Shown piece by piece: positions 63,872 through 64,000 of a stretch of 64,000 bases of DNA (positions are counted from its first letter, which is position 1; each line of letters starts with the position of its first letter). Source of the DNA: Acidimicrobiia bacterium (GTDB taxonomy: Bacteria; Actinomycetota; Acidimicrobiia; Spongiisociales; Spongiisociaceae); assembly GCA_022827785.1 (NCBI GenBank), contig JAJEIM010000033.1:99729-163728 (forward strand), read 5' to 3'. The notes under the pieces were generated by a model. The model searched no databases. It had not been told where the DNA came from and saw only the letters and a program-made list of their open reading frames with translations. The translations under genes were made by a program, and so were the position numbers.

Positions 63872-64000
63872 CTAGTTGTTGGTTTCGATGTTGAAGGTGT
63901 TGATACCAGACGCGGTATTGATGGTCACCGCCACATCATCAGCCGTGGCCCCGCCACTGGCATCGTTGAGTGCCTTCTCGAAGGCGTCCATCGTGGCAGA
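63872..64000 (-). CDS. SLH-family surface protein D, C-terminal end (cut by window edge)
   Basis: The last 42 codons are visible. DAFEKALNDASGGA and SGINTFNIETNN match the C-terminal EAFKEALADA--DVNTYTL pattern of protein C, so this is a fourth adhesin paralogue. The SLH part lies beyond the window. Stop at 63872-63874. Confidence 0.75.
   Translation of the reverse strand, partial: SATMDAFEKALNDASGGATADDVAVTINTASGINTFNIETNN

Overview
This is a GC-rich bacterial chromosome segment from an actinomycete relative. A WhiB-type iron-sulfur regulator, a bacterial GPP34 protein, a short-chain-type cis-prenyltransferase paralogue and a tRNA gene without an encoded CCA all point to Actinomycetota. The mix of molybdenum hydroxylases, compatible-solute uptake and many S-layer-homology (SLH) proteins would suit an uncultured, possibly marine or host-associated, Acidimicrobiia-like lineage. 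That placement is inference; no rRNA gene is present.

Layout. 1-4.4 kb: end of a catabolic cluster (C-terminal part of a molybdopterin hydroxylase, a tandem double deaminase, a NicX-like ring dioxygenase, an SDR). 4.5-11.8 kb: a TM-helix channel-like protein, a LIV-type binding lipoprotein with a two-TM partner lacking any output domain (behind a Fur-box-like palindrome), a CPA2 antiporter with two USP domains, and an M20 hydrolase. 11.9-18 kb: tRNA-Ile(GAU), a large secreted PPC-like protein, a lower-GC sterol-methyltransferase-like gene and a family 5 solute-binding protein. 18.4-23.8 kb: an Ldh2-type dehydrogenase divergent from a complete three-subunit molybdenum hydroxylase operon with its own MoaD/ThiS-like protein; the region between them is full of competing hairpins. 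24.2-26.9 kb: an OsmC, flavin monooxygenase, cupin operon behind a sigma70 promoter and an unannotated cysteine-rich leader peptide with attenuator-like hairpins. 27-34.9 kb: housekeeping and metabolic genes. 35.2-40.9 kb: a choline/glycine-betaine uptake and oxidation operon. 41-44.7 kb: an AAA/DUF4143 ATPase divergent from two DNA methyltransferases without a visible nuclease.

44.8-64 kb is accessory and surface-oriented. It holds three complete and one partial SLH plus Ig-like adhesin paralogues, an SLH beta-propeller protein, a multi-TM protein ending in an SLH-like region, a HipB-HipA-HipB-type operon whose hipA is frameshifted, a small retropepsin-like pair and small membrane proteins. 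Between them lie a 13-copy 35-36 bp tandem array, terminator-like palindromes and gene remnants.

A dispersed non-coding repeat (six recognisable copies, about 130-330 bp) lies in intergenic gaps across the second half of the window. The least expected items are the cysteine leader attenuator upstream of osmC, the dispersed repeat family, the double deaminase with a 105-bp identical segment, and the HTH-HipA-HTH operon.
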